Of a stretch of DNA of 44,681 bases, positions 1-6,824 are shown one piece after another. Numbering within the stretch: position 1 is the stretch's first letter; each line of letters begins with the position of its first letter. Source of the stretch: a marine actinobacterium MedAcidi-G2B (GTDB taxonomy: Bacteria > Actinomycetota > Acidimicrobiia > Acidimicrobiales > MedAcidi-G1); assembly GCA_000817115.1 (NCBI GenBank), contig JUEO01000009.1, forward strand, positions 1 through 44,681. The letters run 5' to 3'. The translations under genes and the position numbers were made by a program. The notes beneath the pieces are model-generated. The model was not told the DNA's origin. It was given only the letters and a program-made list of their open reading frames with translations, and did no database searches.

Positions 1-206
1 CTGCTGATGGCATGGCCGGTATAACGAGTTGGCCGCTCGCTGTTGGTTTACGTCAACTACTTGACGGACGCATCACCACTGTCGGGGTTCACCCTCCCGA
101 AACTGTTATAGAACCTGAACATTTCTTTAACATGCTCGCCCAGGCCTGTGAACCGCCAGTTGACGGGATGGAAGAACTCGTCATTCAAGACGTGAATAGT
201 ATTTGA
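1..206 (+). CDS. Saccharopine dehydrogenase-like protein, C-terminal fragment (5' end outside window)
   Basis: The reading frame is open from base 3 and stops with TGA at 204-206, so this is the last 67 or so codons of a gene that begins before the window. The tail contains LAVGLRQLLDGRITTVGVHP followed by PETVIEPEHFF. This resembles the C-terminal end of saccharopine dehydrogenase and related NAD(P)-dependent enzymes of lysine metabolism, where a helix with a LLDG turn is followed by a G-V-x-P-P-E segment. The Rossmann domain is not visible, so the substrate cannot be judged. It converges on the cysteine-synthase-family gene, and the two stop codons abut (206/207). The Met at base 12 is internal and should not be read as a start. 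Confidence 0.55.
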   Translation, partial: ADGMAGITSWPLAVGLRQLLDGRITTVGVHPPETVIEPEHFFNMLAQACEPPVDGMEELVIQDVNSI

Positions 207-1127
207 TCAGTAGTCATATTTTGATCCATGGTCGCACCCTAAAGTTACTATCACCGAATCTGGACTGCGTTCGGCTGCTATTTCTAACGCAGCGGTTACG
301 TTTAACCCTGTTGAAGGTCCACAAAAAATTCCTTCTTCAACAGCAAGTTTTTTACATGTTCGGAATGCTTCATCCTCATCAACTGCCCGTATTTCATCAC
401 ATCGATCGAGATTTAAAAATGGAGGGGTGAATCCCAAGCCGATTCCTTCGATCCGGTGTGCCCCACCTTGTCCAGTGGTTAAGAATGGTGATTGAAGCGG
501 CTCTAAAGCCATGAGTTCTGGTGTTTGCCCCGCTTGGTTTAACCCTTTCGTTGTTCCTGTGAATGCACCTCCGGTTCCTACAGCAGCACAAAAAACGTCT
601 ATATCTGATCCGATTTGGTCAGCGATTTCTTGCCCCACGGGAACGTATCCTTCGATCACATCGGGGGATCCAAATTGGTCTGCGTAAAACGTGTTTGGTT
701 CGTCAGCTATTTCGTACGCTTTTTGTTTCATCATTGCTATGAGTTCTGGCGTAATTTTTCGTTCTTCACTGGGGATAATGATCACTTCGGCCCCGTAAGC
801 GCGTATAGCGTCAAGTTTTGATTGAGCGAACGCGTCTGAAGACACGGCGATAAATTTGATTCCACTTCGGGCGGCTACATGCGCTAACGCTGTTCCGGTG
901 CTTCCTCCGGTGTATTCGACTATTCGGTCTCCTGTTTTGAGGTCGCCGCGTGCGAAAGCGTTTTTTACTACGCCGTATGCCATGCGGTCTTTGTAGCTGC
1001 CGGTCGGGTTGCCACTTTCAACTTTGACCCACACTTGCCCTGATGAAGAAGTGGGAAGGTTTTTTAATTGCACAAGCGGTGTTCCGCCAATGGCTTGTTC
1101 CAAATATGGGTCAGAGAAAAGTTCCAT
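207..1127 (-). CDS. Cysteine synthase-family PLP-dependent enzyme (atypical subgroup)
   Basis: A 306-residue fold-type II PLP enzyme of the CysK/CBS family. The lysine that should bind PLP is in GNPTGSYKDRMAYG near residue 46, and the glycine-rich phosphate cup is AAVGTGGAFTGTTKG near residue 185. Canonical O-acetylserine sulfhydrylases have TSGNTG after the lysine. Here the matching loop is YTGGSTG, so the asparagine that usually contacts PLP and substrate is replaced. This places the protein in the GSYKDRMA/TGGSTG subgroup that is usually annotated only as cysteine synthase family. Its true substrate (O-acetylserine, another activated serine, or a thiol other than sulfide) is uncertain. It is the last gene of a run with the rhomboid, the DMSP-lyase-like cupin and an enoyl-CoA hydratase, and starts 17 bases after the rhomboid stop. 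Confidence 0.82.
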   Translation of the reverse strand: MELFSDPYLEQAIGGTPLVQLKNLPTSSSGQVWVKVESGNPTGSYKDRMAYGVVKNAFARGDLKTGDRIVEYTGGSTGTALAHVAARSGIKFIAVSSDAFAQSKLDAIRAYGAEVIIIPSEERKITPELIAMMKQKAYEIADEPNTFYADQFGSPDVIEGYVPVGQEIADQIGSDIDVFCAAVGTGGAFTGTTKGLNQAGQTPELMALEPLQSPFLTTGQGGAHRIEGIGLGFTPPFLNLDRCDEIRAVDEDEAFRTCKKLAVEEGIFCGPSTGLNVTAALEIAAERSPDSVIVTLGCDHGSKYDY

Positions 1128-1144
1128 ATCTTGATTTCGATTCT

Positions 1145-2026
1145 TTACCCTAATAAGGGGTCATACCAGCGGTTAGCTGCCCATATGCCTATGACGAGAC
1201 ATACCAGCGTGAACGTTGTTGTGATGATTAGTCCGAAGTTGCGGTTTAGTCGTCTGCGATCTGTTTCTTCTATCGCCCATGCGAGAAAAGCGCCGCCAAG
1301 TAGCCCGCCAAGGTGTCCGCCGATGCTTATTCCTGACCGGCCAAAAGTGAAAATCAGATTTAAGATAAGTAGCCCTCCTATTCCTGACCTCCAGGGGCTT
1401 ATCCCGCGACGTTTTTGATGAATGAAGGTTGCGGACATGAGTCCGAACACTGCTCCTGAAGCACCCACCGTGAGCGCTGTGGGGTCTAGCAGCATGACCC
1501 CGAGGGAACCGGCCGCTAATGATCCGAAGTAAAGGCCGAGGTATCGGCTTCTTCCGTGTAGACGTTCGAGTTGTTGTCCAAGTATCCAAAGTAAATACAT
1601 GTTGACTGCGAGATGCAAAAGACCAGCATGTAAGAAAGCTGAGGTGAAGAGCCTCCACCATTCGCCTTCAGCGACGCCCACATCGATGATTTGGCTGGCT
1701 TCTCTCAATCTGCCAAACCCGACAAGTCCGTAATCTAACGTTGTTGTTCCTCCGCCGGAACTGACAGAACCGCCGCTGATTAACGTCCAAATGAACACCA
1801 ACGCGTTGAGTCCCATAAGTGTCCGGGTTGTTATTGGATCACCCGTGAAGCTTTTAAGTTTTCTTTGAGTTCGTTTATCTATCGGCGAAACAGTGGCGCA
1901 GGAAGGGCAGTGAAAACCAACTGACGCGCTTCGCATACAGTCTGGACAGATGCGGCTGTTGCATCGCTGGCATCGTACACCGGCCCGCCGGTCCGGATGC
2001 CGGTCACAAGTTTCTGTTTCATTCAT
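1145..2026 (-). CDS. Rhomboid family intramembrane serine protease with N-terminal zinc-binding domain
   Basis: A 293-residue membrane protein. Residues 7-43 form a Cys/His-rich treble-clef or B-box-like module (CDRH, CQRC, CPDC, then H-C-PSC). About six hydrophobic helices follow from residue 68 onward. Rhomboid hallmarks are visible: H133 and the HLAVN block (H138, N142) in helix 2, the catalytic GASG motif with Ser190, and the catalytic His238 in GGHLGG. The expected activity is cleavage of membrane-anchored substrates within the bilayer. The zinc module should face the cytoplasm and may recruit substrate. The gene lies 18 bases after the cupin stop and 17 bases before the cysteine-synthase-family start, so it is probably co-transcribed with both. 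No substrate can be inferred. Confidence 0.9.
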   Translation of the reverse strand: MNETETCDRHPDRRAGVRCQRCNSRICPDCMRSASVGFHCPSCATVSPIDKRTQRKLKSFTGDPITTRTLMGLNALVFIWTLISGGSVSSGGGTTTLDYGLVGFGRLREASQIIDVGVAEGEWWRLFTSAFLHAGLLHLAVNMYLLWILGQQLERLHGRSRYLGLYFGSLAAGSLGVMLLDPTALTVGASGAVFGLMSATFIHQKRRGISPWRSGIGGLLILNLIFTFGRSGISIGGHLGGLLGGAFLAWAIEETDRRRLNRNFGLIITTTFTLVCLVIGIWAANRWYDPLLG

Positions 2027-2044
2027 GTCGGAGACGTTTCTTTA

Positions 2045-2677
2045 TTAAAGGCGGACAATTACTGGAATTGATTCCGGGTTAGTAACCCACGCGAACAGCA
2101 TAAGGACTGGAGACTCGTTAGTTACGGTTGCGTGCCGAACACCGGGTTCATGCAACAAAACGGAGCCTGATTCTCGGTGGCTCCATTCGTCTCCTTTTTG
2201 CCATTCTGCTTCACCCGCTACGGTCCAATATATTTCTGCCGCACGATGCACATGTGAAGGATAATTTATGTGCGGTCCTTGAAGAACAACTCCGGCATAA
2301 ATTTGGCTCGATGAGTACAGCGGGAGCGGGAGAGGTTCGCTGCGGTTACCTTTCTGTGACCCGATAATGGGAGCAAACGCATAGTTCTCTCTCAATTCAT
2401 CCATGTCTGGTTCTCCGACATGTTCAGCATAAGGGACACCCCAGCTAAGCCGATCAGCAGTTAATGAAACAATGTCTGCGAGTAATCCGGATCCTTCGCC
2501 CAATATTTTTTTGAAATGTTTTTCCACTACCGGATACGTATAGTGTTTGCCTGTTTCTTCTGGTTGCGCGACTTTTAGTCCTTGAAGCAACAGATTCATC
2601 TCTGAAGTGAGCGTGGGGGTGCGTTTTATTTCGTCTTCTGCTAGTTGACAGAACGCTTCAAGGATCGGTTCTGACAT
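2045..2677 (-). CDS. DMSP lyase-like cupin protein (DddL/DddQ type)
   Basis: A 210-residue protein with an N-terminal helical part and a C-terminal single cupin barrel. DddL/DddQ enzymes cleave dimethylsulfoniopropionate to dimethyl sulfide and acrylate. The sequence shows Y139-P-x-H142-x-H144-xxx-E148-x-Y150 and a further His at 182. These spacings (+3, +5, +9, +11, +43 from the first Tyr) match the Zn-binding and catalytic set recalled for DddQ (Tyr120, His123, His125, Glu129, Tyr131, His163). The stretch around ENYAFAPIIG also resembles DddL ahead of its cupin. I chose the ATG at 2675-2677: it lies 8 bases after the enoyl-CoA hydratase stop, whereas the first in-frame ATG (2752) would overlap that gene by 68 bases. 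Activity on DMSP is inferred; related cupins with other substrates exist. Confidence 0.75.
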   Translation of the reverse strand: MSEPILEAFCQLAEDEIKRTPTLTSEMNLLLQGLKVAQPEETGKHYTYPVVEKHFKKILGEGSGLLADIVSLTADRLSWGVPYAEHVGEPDMDELRENYAFAPIIGSQKGNRSEPLPLPLYSSSQIYAGVVLQGPHINYPSHVHRAAEIYWTVAGEAEWQKGDEWSHRESGSVLLHEPGVRHATVTNESPVLMLFAWVTNPESIPVIVRL

Positions 2678-2684
2678 GTGATGA

Positions 2685-3476
2685 TCAGGTTCCAGTGAAA
2701 GTGGCTTTACCGGGGCCGTGTTCAAAGAATGTGGCGATCCCTGTGGCGGCATCGTTGGTGTTGAAAAGGTCGTCGAACATTTCGCCTTCGAGGTCTAAAC
2801 CATCGGAGAGTGCTCCATCGATGCCGGTGTCGATCGCAGTTTTTGCGGCCCGTAAAGCAAGCAATGGTCCTTTGGCGAGTTTTTCTGCACGAGCGATAGC
2901 CGTGGATAAAATCTCTTCGTCTGGTACTACTACGTTGACTAACCCGGCGTTTTGGGCGTCTTCGGCGGTGAGTTGTTCTCCTTCGAACACGATTTCTTTT
3001 GCTCGTGCGGCTCCGATTAGTCGGGCGAGTCGTTGTGTCCCTCCGGCTCCTGGGATGATTCCAAGAAGTATTTCTGGTTGCCCAAATACGGTGCTTTCAC
3101 CGGCGATTCGGTAATCGCAACACCATGCCAGTTCTGCTCCTCCTCCGAGCGCAAGTCCGTTAACCGCAGCGATCGTGGGGCAAGGGATACCGGCTACGGC
3201 ATCAAAGGCGTCTCTGAATGCTTTGAGAAGAGGTTCGCGGGTAGCCGGGTCAGTGAATTCTGAAATTTCCGCACCTGCGGCAAAGAATCTTCCCGCCCCA
3301 GTGATTACTACAGCTCCGGGTGGATCCGCGCTGCAGGCTTCAGCAGCGATAAGTAATTCTTCAAGCAACGCTGTGGATAATGCGTTTACTTTGGGGCGAT
3401 TTAACGCTATTTCGACTACGGGGCCGCCGCCGTCTATTTGATGGGTGGTTACTTGCAGATTCTCAAAATTGTCCAT
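2685..3476 (-). CDS. Enoyl-CoA hydratase/isomerase family protein
   Basis: A 263-residue crotonase-fold protein. The oxyanion-hole segments are visible as GRFFAAGAEISEF near residue 65 and NGLALGGGAELAWCCDYRIA near residue 105. The catalytic-region helix PEILLGIIPGAGGTQRLARL follows near residue 139. Glutamates that could act in hydration sit at the expected positions in GGGAE and in the PEILLG helix, which favours a true hydratase over a dehalogenase-type relative. The substrate is a short or medium trans-2-enoyl-CoA. It leads the run that also contains the DMSP-lyase-like cupin, only 8 bases downstream. Hydration of acryloyl-CoA to 3-hydroxypropionyl-CoA is therefore an attractive but unproven role. 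A TACTGT box 6 bases before its ATG suggests its own leaderless transcript. Confidence 0.88.
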   Translation of the reverse strand: MDNFENLQVTTHQIDGGGPVVEIALNRPKVNALSTALLEELLIAAEACSADPPGAVVITGAGRFFAAGAEISEFTDPATREPLLKAFRDAFDAVAGIPCPTIAAVNGLALGGGAELAWCCDYRIAGESTVFGQPEILLGIIPGAGGTQRLARLIGAARAKEIVFEGEQLTAEDAQNAGLVNVVVPDEEILSTAIARAEKLAKGPLLALRAAKTAIDTGIDGALSDGLDLEGEMFDDLFNTNDAATGIATFFEHGPGKATFTGT

Positions 3477-3482
3477 GCCCTA

Positions 3483-3488
3483 ACAGTA
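3483..3488 (-). promoter_or_regulatory. Candidate -10 box for leaderless enoyl-CoA hydratase transcript
   Basis: TACTGT on the minus strand, followed by 6 bases and then the ATG at 3474-3476. There is no Shine-Dalgarno sequence. It fits the TANNNT-N6-8-start pattern repeated across this window. Confidence 0.45.
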
Positions 3489-3514
3489 TCCGAAGACCTA
3501 GTAGAGACGACCAC

Positions 3515-3814
3515 TTAAAGACTTACAGATGTTCCTTCTTCTTCGAGTGTCTCACCGACGTTACGCACTGAAGTTATTCCAGGTACACGATCTTTGAGTA
3601 TGCGTTCAATGCCTGCTTTGAGGGTCTGGTCAGAAGCCGGGCAAGTTGTACATGCGCCGAACAGTTCAACAGTGACTTCACCGGTTTCTTCATCAACGCC
3701 GTGTAACGCTATGTCTCCTTCGTCCGCTTGAATAGCTGGCCGAATGACATCTATTACTTTTTTGACTTCTTCGTTTAATGAACCTGACTGTTCAGATACA
3801 ACATCTAATGACAT
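3515..3814 (-). CDS. NifU C-terminal-domain Fe-S scaffold protein
   Basis: A 99-residue protein that is essentially one NifU C-terminal domain (NfuA/Nfu type). The cluster-binding Cys pair is C55-x-x-C58 in FGACTTCPASD, followed by the typical helix LKAGIERILKDRVPGI. Such proteins carry or transfer [4Fe-4S] clusters to target apoenzymes. There is no N-terminal A-type or IscU-like domain, so this is the minimal form. Its start lies 51 bases from the small membrane ORF transcribed the other way. It ends 38 bases before the enoyl-CoA hydratase start on the same strand, which seems to have its own promoter, so membership in that operon is uncertain. Confidence 0.88.
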   Translation of the reverse strand: MSLDVVSEQSGSLNEEVKKVIDVIRPAIQADEGDIALHGVDEETGEVTVELFGACTTCPASDQTLKAGIERILKDRVPGITSVRNVGETLEEEGTSVSL

Positions 3815-3853
3815 GGTTTCATTCTCGCATGCCAGAACCTTTCTTCCTCCTCA

Positions 3854-3859
3854 TAGATT
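3854..3859 (+). promoter_or_regulatory. Candidate -10 box for leaderless small membrane ORF
   Basis: TAGATT followed by 6 bases and the ATG at 3866. It matches the spacing seen at other leaderless-looking starts in the window. Confidence 0.4.
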
Positions 3860-3865
3860 AGAGAA

Positions 3866-4009
3866 ATGATCAAAGTGCTAGTTTTCGCTCATCAAGGGGG
3901 TTGGGACGAGATTCTTATTGTCGCCGGACCTTTGATTGTTGTCGCGACGCTACTTTGGGTGGCTGATCGTCGAGCACGACGGTTAGAACCGCCAGAAGAT
4001 CAAGAATAA
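3866..4009 (+). CDS. Small single-pass membrane protein, 47 residues, unknown function
   Basis: A short ORF that fills the only gap between the NifU gene and murA. It encodes 47 residues. A short N-terminal part ends in HQGGWDEIL, then comes one hydrophobic helix (about residues 16-32, ILIVAGPLIVVATLLWV), then a positively charged stretch (DRRARR), then an acidic tail (EPPEDQE). The basic residues just after the helix predict an N-out, C-in topology. It has a candidate leaderless promoter (TAGATT, 6 bases, ATG), and its stop overlaps the murA stop by 10 bases in convergent orientation. I do not recognise a characterised family. The organised hydrophobic-basic-acidic layout and the fit to the gap support a real gene, but homologues are needed to prove it. 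Confidence 0.55.
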   Translation: MIKVLVFAHQGGWDEILIVAGPLIVVATLLWVADRRARRLEPPEDQE

Positions 4010-5271
4010 GAAATTTTTGCGCCAAGGGAACTGAGGTTCCCTACCAAGTCTTGGTATCCGCGAGATATGTGATGAGCGTCGCTGATCCGGGTTTCCCCTT
4101 CAGCAGCGAGGCCTGCCACTACGAGGGCTGCTCCTGCTCGAATATCGTGGGCGCGTACAGGAGCACCAGATAGCGAAGGTAACCCACGTACTACGGCATG
4201 ATGCCCTTCGACACGTATGTCCGCTCCGATGCGAGCTAGCTCGTCTGCATATCGAAACCTTCCCGCGAAAATATTTTCTGTAACGATGCCTACCCCGTCG
4301 GCGACAGACAACATAGCGACAAAAAGTGGTTTGTAGTCAGTGGCGACTCCGGGGTAAGGCAAGGTGGATATGTCTACTGATTTGAGCCGTTCTGGTGCTG
4401 CGGCTTTAAGCCCGTTAACGGTGGGTGATACCGACATGCCCATCTCTCCGAGTTTTCGGATCATCATGTCCATGTGGTCTGCGCGGGCTTGTTCGATTTC
4501 TATTTCCCCGCCGGCTATTCCTAAAGCGGCAAGGTAGGTTGCGGCTTCGATGCGGTCAGAAATCACGGTGTGTTCAACAGGATGTAGTTCGTTTACACCG
4601 TCAATAGTGATTACTGATCTTCCTGCTCCGCTGATTTGCGCCCCCATGCGATTTAAAAAATCGGCGAGGTCAGAAATTTCTGGTTCTCGAGCTGCGTTAT
4701 CGATAGTTGTTGTTCCTTCAGCGAGAACAGCGGCCATAAGAAGGTTTTCTGTGGCGCCGACGCTGGGGAATTCAAGCAGCACTCGTGTTCCGGTCAAGCC
4801 GGCAGAAGTTGCCTGTATATATCCATGGCTGGTGGTGAATTCTGCGCCTAGTTCTTCAAGACCTCTTAAATGCATGTCTATGGGGCGGTGCCCGAAATCA
4901 TCTCCGCCGGGGACGGACACTCGGGCAGTACCAAAGCGGGCAAGCAGCGGTCCTAAAACCACGATTGAGGCTCGCATGCGTTCAACCAGTTCGTAGGGGG
5001 CTTCAGGTATGAGGGTTTCTGGAACATTTATGGTTAGTTCATTTTTGTTGAAAGAAATAGAGGCACCCATGTGTTCTAAGAGTTCTGACATCCACTTCAC
5101 ATCAGCGATCATTGGAACGTTGCGAAGAGTGAACGTGCCGGGGGCGAGCAGACAGGCTGCCATAAGTTTCAGAGCAGAGTTTTTTGCTCCTGATACTGTT
5201 ACGGATCCGTGCAGAGGCCCTGATTTTTCGACGAGAATAGGAGTATTCTCAGAAAGAGTTTCATTGTTCAC
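4000..5271 (-). CDS. murA: UDP-N-acetylglucosamine 1-carboxyvinyltransferase (MurA), Asp-type active site
   Basis: A 423-residue EPSP-synthase-fold enzyme. It catalyses the first committed step of peptidoglycan synthesis, transfer of enolpyruvate from PEP to UDP-GlcNAc. The PEP/UDP-GlcNAc motif SGAKNSALK (K30, N31) is at the N-terminus. The mobile active-site loop reads VPGGDDFGHRPIDMH. The residue that is Cys115 in E. coli is Asp124 here, so the fosfomycin-alkylated thiol is missing, as in mycobacterial MurA. Later blocks include RIEAATYLAALGIAGG and FAGRFRYADELARIGADI. The start is GTG at 5269-5271. Only 14 bases separate it from the TTG start of the divergent transporter, so promoters of one must lie in or near the other. 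CATACT lies 6 bases before the GTG and could be a -10 box. Confidence 0.97.
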   Translation of the reverse strand: MNNETLSENTPILVEKSGPLHGSVTVSGAKNSALKLMAACLLAPGTFTLRNVPMIADVKWMSELLEHMGASISFNKNELTINVPETLIPEAPYELVERMRASIVVLGPLLARFGTARVSVPGGDDFGHRPIDMHLRGLEELGAEFTTSHGYIQATSAGLTGTRVLLEFPSVGATENLLMAAVLAEGTTTIDNAAREPEISDLADFLNRMGAQISGAGRSVITIDGVNELHPVEHTVISDRIEAATYLAALGIAGGEIEIEQARADHMDMMIRKLGEMGMSVSPTVNGLKAAAPERLKSVDISTLPYPGVATDYKPLFVAMLSVADGVGIVTENIFAGRFRYADELARIGADIRVEGHHAVVRGLPSLSGAPVRAHDIRAGAALVVAGLAAEGETRISDAHHISRGYQDLVGNLSSLGAKISYS

Positions 5272-5285
5272 CTATTAAGTATGCT

Positions 5286-6824
5286 TTGCTGCGCACCAGA
5301 CTGAAAGGCGGCTCGTCGATTCCTCGAGTTTCTCATACCGTAATTGTTGATAACGCAGGCTTAATTGAGCTGCGTTCACCTCGTGATGACCTCATGAAAG
5401 AGCAACTTGAAGGCCAAGATCGATTTGTTTGCGTGCACGGACCTTTTGAGCATTATGAGCGCACGTTGGTTGTTTCTGAGGGAGAAAACGAACATCAGGT
5501 AACTGAATCTTTTGTGTTTCGTTTGGCTATTCCATTTTGGCGGCCTTTATTTAACCTGTTTTTTCGCCGAAGTTTGCTGAAACGAAACATCCCGTGGTGG
5601 GCTCCTCCAAATCGTCTTGATGCCAGGGCAGCCAAAATTCTTTCTTTACTTGCCGCGATACAGATCGTCGACGGCTATCTGGGAACAGTGATCACTCAAA
5701 CCATTACTTTCGCTGCGGATGAGTTTGGGCGAGGGAGCACCGCTCAAGGTGTCACGTTGGCGGTAGTTCGGGTAGGTGTTTTAGTTGCTTTAGGTGTGAT
5801 GTTTATTGCGGATAAGAAAGGACGGCGGCGGCTTTTGCTTGTTGCTACGTTAGGGGCTCTCGCGTTAACCGCTCTTGGTGCCTTCTCCCCCAATTTGTGG
5901 TTCCTTGGTGGAACACAAATTGTTGCTCGCGGCCTCACTACCGGTATGGGGATTCTTATTGGAGTGATGGCTGCTGAAGAACTGCCGCGTGGCTCGCGTG
6001 CTTACGGGGTGAGTTTGTTGTCATTATCGGCTGCGTTAGGGGCAGGCATGGCAGTATGGGTTCTTCCCGTCGCTGACTTACATGAACAAGGTTGGCGAAT
6101 CGTGTACTTGGTTCCGCTTCTTTCACTACCTTTGATCGTTGCGGTGAGACGTCAACTACCGGAGACTTTAAGGTTTGAAGTCAACTCTGAAGTGGAAAGT
6201 TTAAGTTCCGAGCAACAGCATCTTGAGTACCGGCGACTTTTCTTATTGGCTGCTGGAGCTTTCTTATTTCTTTTCTTCGCTTCTCCAGCAAGCCAATTTC
6301 AAAATGATTTCCTGCGAGATCACCGCAATTACAATGCCGCGGGGATAACCATGTACACGCTGCTGACGTCCACTCCTGCCGCTGTTGGTATTTTTCTAGC
6401 TGGTAAATGGGCTGATACGCGTGGGAGACGTCCGATAGGGGCAGTAGGGCTTGTCGGAGGAACTCTGTTTATAACAATGAGTTATTTCGCATCAAGTTCA
6501 CTGATGTGGGCAACTCATTTAATTGGAATTGTTATTGGTTCTCTCACCGTTGCGTTAGGGGTCTATGGTCCGGAACTGTTCTCTACTCGGCATCGTGCTA
6601 AAGCTAACGGAACAATCGTCACCATTGGGGTGCTAGGTAGTGCATCGGGGTTGCTTCTTGTTGGCTTTCTTCAAGACCATTTCAACAACTACGGGCCGGC
6701 TTTTTTGATCGCCGCAATAGGGCCTTTATTGGCTGCTGTACTGGTTTTAACTCGATACCCAGAGACCGCTCAAACCAAACTTGAAGAGTTAAACCCGGAC
6801 GATATTGAGATAAGTGATCTGTAA
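5286..6824 (+). CDS. MFS transporter with long N-terminal cytoplasmic extension
   Basis: A 512-residue major facilitator superfamily protein. Residues from about 110 onward hold the expected twelve hydrophobic segments. The MFS motif A appears in the first half as ADKKGRRRLLL after helix 2 and in the second half as GKWADTRGRRPIG. PETLRF and PELFSTRHRAKANG are typical of sugar/organic-acid-type MFS members. Before the first helix there are about 110 polar residues, with a conserved-looking IPFWRPLFNLFFRR amphipathic segment, which is unusual. The only start before the core is TTG at 5286; the next ATG is at 5394 (residue 37). There is no obvious Shine-Dalgarno site at either. The 3' end abuts the convergent hydrolase gene. 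The substrate is unknown. Confidence 0.85.
   Translation: MLRTRLKGGSSIPRVSHTVIVDNAGLIELRSPRDDLMKEQLEGQDRFVCVHGPFEHYERTLVVSEGENEHQVTESFVFRLAIPFWRPLFNLFFRRSLLKRNIPWWAPPNRLDARAAKILSLLAAIQIVDGYLGTVITQTITFAADEFGRGSTAQGVTLAVVRVGVLVALGVMFIADKKGRRRLLLVATLGALALTALGAFSPNLWFLGGTQIVARGLTTGMGILIGVMAAEELPRGSRAYGVSLLSLSAALGAGMAVWVLPVADLHEQGWRIVYLVPLLSLPLIVAVRRQLPETLRFEVNSEVESLSSEQQHLEYRRLFLLAAGAFLFLFFASPASQFQNDFLRDHRNYNAAGITMYTLLTSTPAAVGIFLAGKWADTRGRRPIGAVGLVGGTLFITMSYFASSSLMWATHLIGIVIGSLTVALGVYGPELFSTRHRAKANGTIVTIGVLGSASGLLLVGFLQDHFNNYGPAFLIAAIGPLLAAVLVLTRYPETAQTKLEELNPDDIEISDL

Noticed and set aside
12-206. A separate 64-residue protein starting at ATG 12
   Set aside because: The frame is open to the left edge and the sequence matches the tail of a larger dehydrogenase, so it is a fragment of a gene that begins outside the window.
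2678-2752. Longer start for the DMSP-lyase-like gene at 2752
   Set aside because: It would overlap the enoyl-CoA hydratase by 68 bases and adds residues with no family character. The ATG at 2677 lies just after the upstream stop.
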